From: Plutella xylostella
Lineage: Eukaryota; Arthropoda; Insecta; Lepidoptera; Plutellidae
Assembly: GCF_932276165.1 (NCBI RefSeq)
Contig: NC_064009.1
Span: 9,052,001-9,116,000, forward strand
Direction: 5' to 3'
Length of the DNA: 64,000 nt
Position numbers and translations under genes: made by a program. A model generated the notes under the pieces. That model made no database searches, was not told where the DNA came from, and was given only the letters and a program-made list of their open reading frames with translations. This document shows positions 19,578-31,200 of the stretch, in pieces; position 1 is the first letter of the stretch, and each line of letters begins with the position of its first letter.

Positions 19578-22257
19578 CACGCTCAAAGGTCTAAACAACA
19601 CTAACACTGGACATTCCACTAGTAAATGCTCCCATGACCCTATGACTCCAGATAATATGGACCACCAACTTAGCACGGCAGTTCACACAGAGGATTATGA
19701 GTCTTACTAAAGGGTGATAAGACCTTTTGTAATGGTTAAGCTTATAGATAAGGATGGCCCTCGTTTTCAGCCCTGTTGATTGTTTTTGTTCCTTCTTTGT
19801 TATTGTACTACAAAGAACTTCGTAGAAAACTAAAGTTAATGGATTAATCATCGGTTTAGTGGAATTATTATTAACTAAATGAATTCTTAACTAAATTTCT
19901 AGAAATGTCTATAATTTTGGTAATAAAAAGGGAATGTTTACAGCTATAAATGAAAACTCAAAGTATACGATAAGTATTTTAATATGAACATAATATACAA
20001 TGCCGATGTTTATTCATTTATTTATAAAAGCAGGTAAAAACCGATGTACCACCGCACTACACCTTACGTTAAAATAAGTGTTATATATCCGTATGTAGTA
20101 ATTACCTAGAACTATTATCTATTGGAAATAATTATTATGGCGCTTGAGTGAGATTTGCTTACAATATGCGACTTAAGGAATGCCCACTGTAATAAAAATC
20201 TAACTGCAATAGCTTTAAGGTCTCATTTTGTGAAGCTTATTTTAGTTATTGTTGTCGGATATGCAGCGGTCAAAAGCCAATGCTTTCTGCCTAGTAAAAC
20301 TAAATTAGTTAGTGTGAAGCATTACAATATCTATAAAAAACACATCACAATATAATGAGCTTGAAAAAATAAAACATTCTCTGGTTATATTTGTCTAAAT
20401 GCATCTCTACAAATGAAAAATAATTAATTAAGATGTCGTAAGTAAATAAGTAGGTATTTTATAAAACCTCTTCCTATTTCTTATGATGACTAAGCCCCAT
20501 TTAAATCCATAAACTGCATATAGTTTGTGGTATTAAATCAATCGGATTTTCAGAAGGATAAAAATTTAATTTAATTGCACATTTCTTTCGTCTAAGTACT
20601 AACCTAAAAGTTAAATACAAGCCGATATTGCAAATTCATCAATGCGAGCAATTTATATTGCAATAAACGATCAATTAGGACCTAAGTATTTCATATTTTA
20701 TACCAAAAATGGATATCAAATTAGCATATTCAACAATATCATCGTATGAAAGTTCCGCTTACAACACAATTCCGAAAATATCTGTACAGTTTATTTTACC
20801 GTTAAATGTCTGAAAAACCATCTTAGTATAACCAGAATTACACCTTACCTTACACCCTAGAGATTGAAAAAGTATACAAAGCAGATTCAGTATAGTTATC
20901 ATAGAGTTATAATAAGATACCTATACATAAATACGAAAAGAGGACTTAGTCGGAGTTTCCTCACCGTTTGAGCAACGATAAGCAAACGCGAATTTGTATG
21001 GTGATGCAGCACCGTACCTAGGTGACGACACTCACGCGCGCCACACAAATTTGCGTTAATTTTTCATCCCCCGGAAAGGTGTAAAAGCTCTAAGCACTCC
21101 GCATCGTAGGGTCCTCGACAAAAAATACATTATTTGTAACAATATATTTTTTCTCGATAATGTGAAGAAGGAAATCTTGTTCTAACAACTCAAATCTTCA
21201 AGCACATGACAATTTGGTAAACAATGCGGATAAGATCACCTTTCAATTTACTAGCAAACTGTTGTGCTTTCGTTACACGCATCTAACTTTACTTTGAGAC
21301 CTGGCGATACCTATACGATTAGAAATCTTAATCCGAATTTGTTAGTACGAGCACGAGCATATTTTTATGGCATTTGTATCTGTTATTTTTGACTCGTATG
21401 CACCGAATGATACAGCGACTAGACCGTTCGACCTCTGCCCTCTGCCGAGAAGCTTATGTTTTGGTTTCAATTACAAATAGTAAACAATTATAAAGATCGT
21501 GAGAATTACATTCGAATTATTCTTCGAGCACCTATCTGCGAAGTTGTTATGAGCATCACATTTTTTTTTGGGACACAGTGAAATATAAGAGATCGAATAA
21601 TCTCGTTGTTAAAAGCTGGGTAAGCAGCGAACTAATATACAAACAGTTCGTATTCACATATCTGTTACAAACACTTAAACCTATCGCGGCGTGTAAAATA
21701 TTCAAAGTTTTATAACTTTACATCGAAGCTAGAATTAAATACAGCAAAAGTAGCAACGCAGTGCAGCCAACATAGATCGATAATCAATTAATATTATACA
21801 CACAGATTATAAAACAACACGTGAAAAAATATCTTCACAGATTAAAGATTATCGTTGGTGTTCTTCTTTTACAATATTTAAATGGTTAGTACTTGTTTGC
21901 GATATCCACATCTCTGTTTTCGAGCTAACATAGATGCGGACATGTTAACTTGATGTTGCGCGTGGATCTTATATCTACTTTTACATTGTGTCTTCGGGAG
22001 CTAAGGAGACTTTTCAGCTGGACTAGGATTTCTGCCGTTTTTAACCAAAACAAAACAATGTGTTTACCGAGAAACGGAAACCGACTGATTAACCGACCGA
22101 ATAATTAAAAACAAAAACCACAAACAAAAGCGATTCCTAATTCAAACGCAGCAAAAGTCTAAAAAGTTTTTAAACGCCGAATATTTTTTTCCAACCAGCC
22201 AGTTCCGTAGCGCGGCGGTGTTGCCAGCGTCGCTCAGCTTCCGGCCACAGAGTAGAT
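19578..22257. other. Spacer between nuclease and Rab10 genes
   Basis: 2.7 kb between two minus-strand genes. It must hold the nuclease promoter (left) and the Rab10 3' UTR (right). AT-rich; several TTTATT hexamers could be minus-strand polyadenylation signals but none stands out. No exon or transposon terminus was seen. Confidence 0.5.
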
Positions 22258-25200
22258 CTACGTGTTGCAGCAGGCGCGCGAGGCGGGCGCGCGCGACGGT
22301 CGCGGCTCGACGGCGATGCGCGCGTGGTCCGCATCCGCCTCCCGCCCGGAAGTCTTGTCCAAGATGGCCTCCGCGAGCTCGGAAAACGCACGCTCGATGT
22401 TGATGTTCGACTTCGCTGACGTCTCCATGAAGCGGATGCCGTGCTCGCGCGCTATCTGTAATTTCAAGACATAATGTCTGTTAGAAGAAATAATATCAGT
22501 GATAGAGGGAGTCAGACGGGTAATACTAACACATCCTCTTCGTACAAACTACCAAGGAGTTATTTGGAGTTTAGCACACTGCATTCGTTTTAACCTTAAA
22601 CGAAAGCATCGTAATATAATCTGAACATAATATATTTAGCACGTATACATATAGTATACATAATTATGCACGGGAACCAACGAACCCGCAGTGGACCATG
22701 GTTTTCAATGGTACAAGTTAGGGAGGGAATTTAGACCATTATGTACCAATGAATGGATACTCTATCTATCTAGCTAAATTAATGGCAATGGCAACATACC
22801 TACAAACCTAAGTACACACCGCACCGTTAACTCATACATACACAAACTACACTCGCGAGCAACCAAATCGACTCAAGCCTTGACGGCGCAAACATACATT
22901 AATACAAGTAAAATTATGAATAGAAATAATAAAAATGATATGTCATTTAAAAGCTTAAGATGTCAGCTTTAATTTGATATCATTATTATTGAAATCCATT
23001 CATCATTTTTGAAATAAATGATGTCTGAACGCAATTGTAGGAAAAACGGGAATTTAGGAAAAAAGGGTATGGGTATCGTATTATACAAATTAAACAAAAA
23101 ATGTTAAGATAAAAATTTATTTATTTAAATCAATACTTTGTATTGCCCCCTCTTGCCCTAATTACAGCCTGCAGCCTGTTTCTCATAGACCTTATCAACT
23201 TTTTGACAGTTTCCTGAGGAATGCCGTCCCACTCCTCTAATAAAGCTGTCTTCAGCTCGTCCACGCTTGCAGGGACTGGATTCCTGGCCCGAACTCTTCT
23301 TTTGAGCTCGTCCCATAAGTGTTCGATGGGATTCAGGTCAGGACTGAGCGCAGGCCAGTCCATCGTGCGCAATTCCTTCTCTCTCAGAAACTGCCGACTG
23401 ACTCGTGCCGTGTGGCAGCGGGCATTGTCGTGCATTAGCACGAAGTCTTCACCGACAAATTCTGCATAGGGCACAACATGACCGAGTAGAATGTCGGTGA
23501 TGTACCGATCAGCTGTTAACCCGCCTCCTCGGCCGCCTCCAGGCACGAAAACAAGTGCGGTTTTTCCCTCTAGAGAAATACCAGCCCACATCATGCAGGA
23601 ACCGCCGCCATATGCTACTGTTTCAGCGAAACAACATTGGGCAAATCGTTCCCCCGGACGCCGGTAGACCCGGCCTCTCCTGTCACTGCCATGCAGACAC
23701 ACTCTGCACTCATCAGTAAACAGGACCGACCGCCATTGCGCAATGCTCCAATCGAGATGCTCTCGAGCAAACTGAAGACGCGCTTGTCGGTGGCCTGCAG
23801 TCAATTTGGGGCCTGATGCAGGTCTTTTTGGTGTCAAGTTGGCTTCCTTCAAGCGTCTTCTCACTGTCCACTCGCTGACAGCCACTTGTCGTACACGTCT
23901 CAGTTCTTGCTGCACATCAACGCCCGTAAGGTGTCGATTGCGCAGCGAGGTTGAGACAATGAAGCGGTCGTCTCTCTCTGAAGTGCAGCGGTGGCGGCCC
24001 GTTCTTGGTCTTCGATTGAAGGCACCAGTCTCTTGGAACCGTCTGTATACTCGGGATACAGCAGACTGGCTCAAGTGGAGCTGGGCAGCGACTGCTCGCT
24101 GACTTAACCCTTGTTGCAGCAAGGCAACAACTTGAGCAGCTTCTTCTGGTGTGGTATCCATGGGTTTGCGAAAACAAGGAATACAATGCAACGAGATGTG
24201 TACCGGTCAACTTGCAACAAGCGACTGATAAGGTACACCGGATGTGGAAAGGTTTTATAGCGGGATCAGGTAGCGCAAGGCGTGGATTCCTAATGAGGTA
24301 ATTAACACTGACGGGCAATTAAAATGCGTCATTAAATCTGCGCTTAGTTTTTTTTTATGGTATTGATCTTAATTGAAAGCCTAATTCTTCAGCTTTCGAA
24401 TGACATATCACTTTTATATTTACCATTTATCGTTTTAGGAAAATCAATGTATATGTGCGCCGTGAAGGCTTGAGTCGATTTGGTTGCTCGCGAGTGTAGT
24501 AAATTAATCGCAAGCTCCAACCCGTTAGGTGACACAATAATAAATAATTTATGACGTGATGTTGATAATCGTCTCTATTTATCATAAACGCAACTAAACA
24601 ACGCTAAAAACAATACTCTCTATTTCCTGCGAATACAGGAAGTGACAGTGTATGTAGTCGACTGACTAACATTCGTTTTGTGATTCACTGACCGTTGGTA
24701 TACGAAAGTTAATCTACGATTGATAAAACTTTGGTACAAGGTGACGGTACTTCGAAATTATATTGTTTAGTCACGGGGTGTTTGTGCCTTTGAACTAGAA
24801 TGGAATTAAATAAGTACTACACTAATTGCATCACATAGCAAAGTACATATTTTGAACTTTGACATGTTGTTAACTGCTGCGTGCCATGTTTTTCCTGAAA
24901 CGCCACATATTTAGCACGCGGAAGGTTGAACTTATTAAAAATGTAGCTGCTAATTTGAGGCGGCCTTGCAGTTTGATAATTATTTTGGTATATTGAGGCG
25001 CTGATATAAGTTTTACTCTGATCATTAGACCGTTTTAAATTCGTGCGTTGTAAGAGTCAAATTCGTCTACAGGTGAGATAAATGGATGTCTTCCACTATA
25101 CATGCCTGCTAAAAAGCGCGTCATTGAGAACAATTTAAGGAAACAAACATTCATCTTTAATGATATACCTGTAATACGTGAATGGACTGTGAATGCTGTC

Positions 25201-27723
25201 AATATGAATTTAGCGAAGCTATCATAACCGGTTTATTTACATTTCATTTAAATTTTAATACGACACTAGTGTTATTAAAATTTAAATTCACTATTCGTCA
25301 ACAAGATTCGCTTTTAAAGACTTCACTGAATATTGATAAGTATTCTATAGAGGGATATAAAAATACGCTGCTTCAAATAAATATGGTATCAAGATCGGTC
25401 ATATGTTACAGTGACGTCATCACCCAGTGCAACGAACCACAGAAGCATTCGGTAGCATCACAAATATTTTATTCACTGAAATCACTGTATCGCTCAAACA
25501 ATGCGCCATTAATTTCGACTCTATTACATACGGAAATACGCCTATTTTATACCCTAGCGCGATAGCTTACATCGATTTTATGGTAAAAGAAACTTTATTA
25601 CCAAATAATAACATGCTATAATAGGTTGCGTGTTGGCGTGAGTCATGTATGAAAACACTAGTAGTTTCGTTTGTGTAAGCATTTACAGTCCATACTCTAA
25701 TTAATTTATGCAGACGATTTTTAGCGATACTATCATATCAATGGCTTGATGGAGCCATGAAACGTGAACGGCCATGAAACTCCATCTGGATATGTTAGTT
25801 TACAATTCGATTTCATTGCCTCAGAAGTGACTACTACTCTTCTTTGTGACTTGTGACATCATGTGTTGTTCTTTTTGTTTTTAAACAAAACAGGTTATTA
25901 ATAAAGACAAAGGTGAATGGAGAAACATAATGCTATATATTTTATGTTGACTTCATATAATTTGATGTAAGAAATATGCATGGCATTTTCAGGAACTGCT
26001 ATACCTACTGCTGCTTTTGTTAAGGTGCTAAATAAATTAGGAAAGATATATAATTTCAATTATAAATATAACTGTTCATACATACCTCCTGCTAAACATT
26101 TTTTTTTATATTTAATTTTTTTTATTTTTATTTAGACACAAAGCCTTGGTAGCTGCCTATGTCCAGTAGTGGATGATTATTGGCCGATGATGATGAAGAA
26201 GCTTGGAGGTGAAGGGATTAGCCAGTCAGATTTTCGTCAGCCACTGACTGAAAATAAAAATATTTATAATTAGGTGGACTTACCGCTTCTCCCCGTTCTT
26301 TACTGACCACCCTCTTCTCCTCCATGTCGCACTTGTTGCCAAGGATCATCTTCTCCACATCTTCATTTGCATGCTGAAACACACATTTTATTTCTTTACT
26401 TTTGAAAGAAAATTATAATATTTCATGTCTTGATAATGTACAGATGTCTCAAATGTCTGACATGATTATGATTTATGTGTATAAATAAATGTATTTTACT
26501 TCTTTGTTTTCATTGTACCTATATCAAAAAGTAAATAATTATGTAATTAATTCAAAGCAACATGTAGCTTTTGAATATTTAAATGTTTAGTACTTAATCC
26601 TAATTAAAGGAATCATAGAAAAGGGTCAGCAAAAGTTAAACTAAAAGAAAGAATATTTTCATGCAATTTGTTGTAATTGAGAGTTTAATTACAGGCTAGA
26701 TGCTTCAGAGTAGACAGCTAAATACCTAAGCAGATAAATAGTTTGTTATCTCAAAGAAATTAGTTTCTTTTACTTTTTATTACAAACAAAATGATAATGA
26801 GTGGTGTAGTTCTTTTAAATAATGTGTTCAAGTGTTGATAATGCAATCACAGGTTACTGTTACTAGCTGACCCCTCAATGACTCAGTCAGGACTAAAATA
26901 ATAAGTATAAACATCTCTATTTAGTTCTCAAATAAATGGGCAGTGTTTTAGTACTTAAGGTAAATTATTTGACTAAATATCTAATAAAAATTGAAGCTGG
27001 AAAAAGATGAGATAGGGAGGAAGCTAAAATTTACAAAACAGATTATAAGCAGATCATAAGCAGATCATTCTTAACAATGCAGATAAATGTCTAAGGAATA
27101 ATATTAATGCAATAAGTAATCTAACACCACAGACACAAAGGTCAAACTCACAGTGTGCAACACAAAATCTTTACCTCGTCTATATTTCGTAACCACTTGA
27201 CGATATCATCAAATGTTTTCTCATTAGTGATGTCATAGACCAGCATGATGCCCATGGCCCCACGGTAGTATGAGGTGGTGATGGTGTGGAACCGCTCCTG
27301 GCCCGCCGTGTCCCAGATCTGCAGCTTGATCTTCTTGCCCCGCAGCTCCACTGTCTTTATTTTGAAGTCAATTCCTGAAGCAAAAATTTGAATTTTAGGA
27401 CTTGAGGTGTGTGGTCATGGTTAGGAAGTGTCTTGACTTCTTCATTTGAAAATACTTGGATAATACGTTATTTAGCTTAATGTAGTGGTTAGACTACTTT
27501 GATACATTAGCAGACAAGGATGTTGGAGCATAAAGGTCAGGATAAAAACGATACCCACAGGACGAGGGTAGATTCTAGAGATAAAAGAATACATACCGAT
27601 TGTTGAAATAAACGTAGTCGTAAAGTGATTGTCTGAAAATCTGAACAATATACATGTTTTTCCAACACCAGAGTCTCCAATCAGCAGCAGTTTGAACAGT
27701 AAGTCGTATGTTTTCTTGGCCAT
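22258..27723 (-). CDS. Rab10: Small GTPase Rab10
   Basis: Four exons join in phase: 27723-27597, 27374-27175, 26373-26284 and 22455-22258, giving 204 residues. The N-terminus [20 protein letters not shown] is the Rab10 signature and separates it from Rab8/Rab13. All nucleotide-binding motifs are present: P-loop GDSGVGKT, switch I FISTIG(I)DF, WDTAGQE, GNKCD and ETSAK. The C-terminus ends CCNT, a twin-cysteine prenylation motif of the CCXX type. Rab10 cycles between membranes and cytosol and directs polarised and basolateral vesicle delivery. Intron 3 (3.8 kb) contains an intact Tc1-like transposon. The start is 542 bp from the divergent ELYS start. Confidence 0.97.
22677..22748. repeat. SINE tail fragment
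   Basis: GGGAACCAACGAACCCGCAG with a following GTGGACCATGG stretch matches the tail of the SINE at about 17614-17690 (ACCAACCCGCAGTGGACC). Only the tail is present, in Rab10 intron 3. Confidence 0.6.
22848..24498 (-). mobile_element. Complete Tc1-like transposon
   Basis: The element (22850-24496, 1647 bp) is flanked by TA at 22848-22849 and 24497-24498. Terminal inverted repeats start CACTCGCGAGCAACCAAATC and match over about 52 bp with few mismatches. A second inner match (TGATATGTCATT near 22940 and its complement near 24400) resembles the bipartite binding sites of IR/DR-type Tc elements. It encodes one uninterrupted transposase on the minus strand, the same strand as its host gene Rab10. 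Intact ends plus intact gene suggest a recent, possibly mobile copy. Confidence 0.93.
23130..24191 (-). CDS. Tc1-like transposase, DD34E, intact
   Basis: 353 codons; a Met at residue 11 ([10 protein letters not shown], 24161) may be the true start. The N-terminal half has two helix-turn-helix regions ([20 protein letters not shown] and the RRLKEANL region) joined by a GRPR-like RRPRTGRHR hook. The catalytic triad is complete: D in LFTDECRV, D in [10 protein letters not shown], and E in [10 protein letters not shown], with 34 residues between the last two. No stop or frameshift. It catalyses cut-and-paste transposition at TA sites in the nucleus. Confidence 0.96.
   Translation of the reverse strand: MHCIPCFRKPMDTTPEEAAQVVALLQQGLSQRAVAAQLHLSQSAVSRVYRRFQETGAFNRRPRTGRHRCTSERDDRFIVSTSLRNRHLTGVDVQQELRRVRQVAVSEWTVRRRLKEANLTPKRPASGPKLTAGHRQARLQFAREHLDWSIAQWRSVLFTDECRVCLHGSDRRGRVYRRPGERFAQCCFAETVAYGGGSCMMWAGISLEGKTALVFVPGGGRGGGLTADRYITDILLGHVVPYAEFVGEDFVLMHDNARCHTARVSRQFLREKELRTMDWPALSPDLNPIEHLWDELKRRVRARNPVPASVDELKTALLEEWDGIPQETVKKLIRSMRNRLQAVIRARGGNTKY
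24499..26283. other. Rab10 intron 3, right part
   Basis: Mostly AT-rich intron. At about 26135-26205 it has AGCTGCCTATGTCCAGTAGT followed by GATGATGATGAA, a decayed retroelement 3' tail of a kind common in Lepidoptera. Nothing else was recognised; the longest open frame (25182-25565) has no coding character. Confidence 0.5.
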
Positions 27724-28265
27724 TTTTGCGTTAAAGTTATCTCACATGTAAAAATACTACAGAAATCCAAAAATCATCCGATTCTGAATAAAAAAACTTG
27801 ACAACTGCTTGACATATACGCACAAAAAAATTGCACTATTTAATATTTTTTAATCGATATTGCTGCATCAAAATATTTTTGTAGCCTTACTTAGACACAG
27901 ACAGTGTCGGTTCTCCGTTGTTCAGTATGAGTATATGACCAACAGGTAGGACAGTGAATAGGATTTACACAGAATACTCGTGTCAGGATACATTCAACTC
28001 AACTGTCACTGTCACTGTCACAGCCATATTGTCAAACAAAGCGGAATTTGCCGATACCGCGCGTTGAAAATTGTTATTTTAAATTAAAAATCAGTTTTTT
28101 TCATTAAGTTCATCGTTATGTTACAAAACCAATAGAAAACAGTTATTGGATATCCTTGCGATTTTTAGGATTTATCGGGGTACTTTCAGTATATAATTAA
28201 AATGTTATTCTAACCTATACCAACGGCGATTAAAAGTATTCAAATTATCGTTACGACTCCTAAAA
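27724..28265. promoter_or_regulatory. Divergent promoter region of Rab10 and ELYS
   Basis: 542 bp between the Rab10 and ELYS start codons, facing away from each other. It includes a short (CTGTCA) tandem repeat at about 28003-28020. No TATA box at a convincing spacing. Shared promoter function is inferred from layout. Confidence 0.45.
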
Positions 28266-31200
28266 ATGCAGAGATTACAAGATAGTGTTTTCTCTATTGT
28301 GAAAACAACCAATCTATCTCCAGCTGTATTTAATTATTTGCAGCCTACGGAAGATAATACCGGTAAGTTACTAATTTATGGTTCTTTACTGTAGTGCTCT
28401 CAAAATATAGATTTTAGAATACCTACTCAATGCAAGTCAATTTCAGATAAAACTCCTTTCGGTGGCATCTTAAGCGATACAAAGTATGGATGGCTGGCTT
28501 TGGGGCCGAAGTTCTGTGTCATAGATCTGAGGACTGGTCTGAAAGTAGCAGCATGGACCTTCTCTGCTGCTCTAAGGTACTGGAAGTATTTGTACTTATA
28601 TAATTGAAACATACCTACTATTTAATGTCTAAAAACAGTGTGAAAACAAGTATAAAGTATAAAATGAATAGTAACCAATTAGTACATTATTTATTCCAAA
28701 AACTAATTTTCCTATTAGGAAGTTAGTTATTATTATTTCAACATCAGGTGAACTTTAAACATTTCCAGCACTCTAGTGACATGTGTGGTAGAGCTGCCCA
28801 CACCTCTCACAGAGGGCTCCAAGCAGCTGGTCATCAGCCTGGAGTGCGAGGGAGGCACGGGTATCATTGCCGTGTTCCATGTCAACGGCTCCCAGGTACT
28901 TATACTTATTTATTAATTTTAATCCTTTATTGCACAAATATCAACATAAGTGTACAAAGAGTGGACTAAGCATTTAAACACATATACATAAAACCCCAGG
29001 AACTACAGAACACTGCAATCTTAAGATCTTCCATCAAAAGGTTGTTAAGAAAACATTCAGCTATAAGCTGTAAGATTTTTAAGTCCATACATAAAAAAGT
29101 TGTCTAAAAAGATTGCTATAAGAAATAAGACCAGTTTGGTACACTAATTAAAATGTAATCTGTTTACTTCATTATTATAGTGCTTCACAAATAAATCTCT
29201 ATTTATCTACCTCCTAGGTCCTGCGCTGCATCCAGACAGACTGTGTGGTCACCAACCTGTCTGTGTGCGACTGCATGCCTGATGGTCCGTTCACTTGCTT
29301 TGACGGAGTGGTCCTAGCTGGCACTAAGAGTGGAGAGATCTTTGCCTTTGATTTGAACAGGGCTAGTTTGATTGAAGGTAAATGTTTTATATTTATTCCT
29401 GTACTGTTCAGAAGATATAGCTGGTAGTTCAGAATAGTTCAAATGTAAAGCTATATTGTCTGATTGAAACAACAGCAGTTGGGTCTGAATTTTTTTTTTT
29501 TTTTTTTCTTAAGGCTTATCTGCCATCAGCTTGTTTAGCCTTTATCAGATGTGATGACTTCATGTCGATGGGGAAGAGTTGTCCACTGACAACACCTTCA
29601 CTTTAAATATGCGAGTATCACTTTATGTTGAGCAAGTTAGGACGCTTCAAGCATACAACATCTTTTTCTGTGTTTAAAAGTTCTATTGCCAGTGGGTTTA
29701 TGTGCCTTTCAAGGCGGCCTTTGTAGCTTTTTATGCGATTTTCGATCTCCTCTTTTACTGTTGTCACTTCCAGGTACTCATGGATTTCTTCATTTTTGGT
29801 AAACCAGGGAGCAGCACATATGTTTCTGAGCACTTTGTTTTGAAATCTTTGTATGATTTGTATGTTAGTTGCGCAGGCGGACCTGAATAGTTGGGTCTGA
29901 ATAGCTCCAATATAATAATCTTCCTGCCTGACATACAAAGATACATAGTTTGTAATGCACTTACTTATAAGAATCACTGTTATGAAAATTATTACTTAAA
30001 CTTAAAATTTTCTTTCCAGCCCTGAAAGACACTGCCAATGGTTTAGACCACCTAGTAAGAAATGAGCAAAACATGGTCAATGTAACATTCCTACCAATGA
30101 ATGCAGTGCCACAAATAGAAGAGCAAAGAGAGCTTGCCATAGAGAATGATGACCATTTGGCAATCCTACTCAATGAAAACTCAATTGTAGATGGCCAGTA
30201 TTTATTCCACAACCCTGACGGAAGTATAAGAATGAAAGCCAGAAGGGATCATGTGAGGGTGTCCACAATGCAGTACATTCCTCAGCTGGGTAGTTTGGCT
30301 ATAGGGTTCAATTTTGGAGCATTTCAAATTTGGAATCTGATGACGTTGGAGCTGGAGTTTACTTCGCAAGTCAATGTGGAGTGCCTGCCAGTTACGCATT
30401 TTGGATTCCAGGTATTTTTATGTTTTTATTGTGCTATGACGTATTGATTTTTCACTTTCTTTGGTACATAACAAGCCAACTATTAGCACAGACCTCTATG
30501 TTTCTCTGTAATCAAATCTTTCAGCTGAAATTGTCCATGTTCTTATTTTTCACAACATTGTACAGTAACTCCTGTCAGATTGCCAATGTTACCTGAGAGG
30601 GGTCAGGTTTCTTTGCCCCAGACTCACTTCAGAAGTAGCTATAGACTTGTATAAATACCTTATCAAACACACTAACCGCCTATTCATTCAAACATCGATG
30701 TTTGACGAGGTACAAAACTTTACCTTTTACCATAACATATTCTATGTATAACCTGTCTTGTGTCAAGAGTTGAAAATGAGACCTGAAAGATTGCGCAACA
30801 TAGGAAGACCAAGAAAGACGTGGCTTGATTGTGTGAAAGAAGACATGACAAAGTGTGGAGTGAATGAGGATATGACAGGGGATAGGGTAAAATAGCCTGA
30901 CTTAACGCACAAAGCCAACCCTAAATAAAAGGCTAAAGTCAAAGTCAAATGGTTTAATTGACGTAAAATTTTACAATTATTTATCTATGACCTGTCTTCT
31001 ACCCTCAGGAGCCGTGCGACGACCCGCGCGCCTTCTGCTACCTGTGGGCGGTGTACTCTGTAGCAGACCGCTTCGAGGAGCAAGAGTTCCCGCTGGCCGT
31101 GATGCACTCGCTCACGTACCAGGGCAAGCGGCTGCTGGACGACGGCCAGTATTTGTACCAGGTAAGTGTTCTGCTACTGTATTTGTACCAGGTTTGTGTT

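Noticed and set aside
22258..27723. Rab8 or Rab13 instead of Rab10
   Set aside because: All share the GTPase core, but the [20 protein letters not shown] start and KTYDLL order are those of Rab10.
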